The notes under the pieces are model-generated. The model made no database searches. It saw nothing but the letters and a program-made list of their open reading frames with translations, and had not been told where the DNA came from. 20,737 nt of DNA, from positions 1 through 20,737 of the IMG/VR virus record IMGVR_UViG_3300035212_001990, one strand, 5' to 3'. Shown here one piece after another: positions 20,591 to 20,737 of the stretch; within the stretch, counting starts at the first letter, position 1; every line of letters starts with the position of its first letter. Source of the DNA: a virus. Both the position numbers and the translations under genes were made by a program.

Positions 20591-20737
20591 GGAAATGGTA
20601 TTGCTTATAGCACTATTATCAATAGTAATAATTGGTATTGTATATTGGTATTACGTTCAAAAACGTGAATATAAATCGTTGATAGAACGGTTGAAACAAG
20701 TGCCTATGGTTTGTGCGATATTAGTTTTTTTGGGAAT
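20583..20737 (+). CDS. Small membrane protein, partial (3' end outside window); possible spanin-like
   Basis: The frame opens at ATG 20583 and runs without a stop to the end of the window, so only 51 codons are seen. The start is 'MSKEMVLLIALLSIVIIGIV', a single N-terminal membrane anchor, followed by aromatic and basic residues ('YWYYVQKREYKSLIERLKQ') that look helical. N-terminal anchor plus charged helix next to a holin candidate is the layout of an inner-membrane spanin. A second hydrophobic stretch begins near the window edge, which argues against a simple spanin. The end lies outside the window, so the call is weak. Confidence 0.45.
   Translation, partial: MSKEMVLLIALLSIVIIGIVYWYYVQKREYKSLIERLKQVPMVCAILVFLG

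Noticed and set aside
1-20737. tRNA genes, CRISPR arrays, insertion sequences and attachment sites
   Set aside because: No cloverleaf, regularly spaced repeats, transposase or flanking terminal repeats were seen on either strand; nearly all bases are in coupled coding genes and no non-coding stretch exceeds 300 bases.

Overview
The window is one continuous block of late (structural) genes from a tailed double-stranded DNA phage or prophage. Every gene lies on the + strand and the genes are packed end to end, often with ATGA or TAATG stop/start overlaps. The host is most likely in the Bacteroidota. The DNA is AT-rich, gene starts are preceded by A-rich stretches rather than a clear Shine-Dalgarno sequence, and the tail-fibre gene carries 'YTGATADVDL'-type wording that I associate with phages of that phylum. 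No contractile sheath or baseplate genes are visible and there is a long tape measure, so a siphovirus-like virion is inferred. No integrase, repressor, replication, tRNA, CRISPR or insertion-sequence feature was seen.

Layout: (1) 1-1077 is the end of the large terminase, cut by the window edge. (2) 1070-2201 is a small glycosyltransferase followed by a SAM-dependent methyltransferase. (3) 2205-3004 holds three small unassigned genes: a beta-rich Cys protein, a membrane protein and a CGCGG protein. (4) 2961-6040 is a tail assembly chaperone with an apparent programmed -1 frameshift, followed by the tape measure. (5) 6037-9134 holds two tail-tip/minor tail proteins. (6) 9131-10000 is a second, DxD-type glycosyltransferase. 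(7) 10001-15085 is the head module: portal with a zinc-finger-like insertion, Mu F/SPP1 gp7-like head morphogenesis protein, two small genes, probable scaffold and major capsid protein. (8) 15088-17098 holds head-tail connector and tail-completion candidates. (9) 17111-18297 holds two tandem paralogous tail-tube proteins. (10) 18301-20079 is the tail fibre. (11) 20076-20737 is a small unknown gene and two small membrane proteins, probably the start of the lysis region.

The genes together give DNA packaging (terminase, portal), capsid assembly (scaffold, capsid, head morphogenesis protein), a neck, a long tail (tube, chaperone, tape measure, tip) and host recognition (fibre). The order is unusual. 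The chaperone, tape measure and tip lie between terminase and portal, while the tail tube lies far downstream after the capsid. The two glycosyltransferases and the methyltransferase sit inside this late block, which suggests that a virion or host-surface component is modified.

The observations most worth following are: the T9 slippery run and frameshift in the chaperone; the damaged or TTG start of the tape measure; a 12-bp perfect hairpin just inside the gene after the capsid gene; the hairpin between the two tail-tube genes; an 18-codon CxxCGG micro-gene; and the zinc-finger-like Cys cluster in the portal. All functional calls come from reading motifs and gene order, without database searches.
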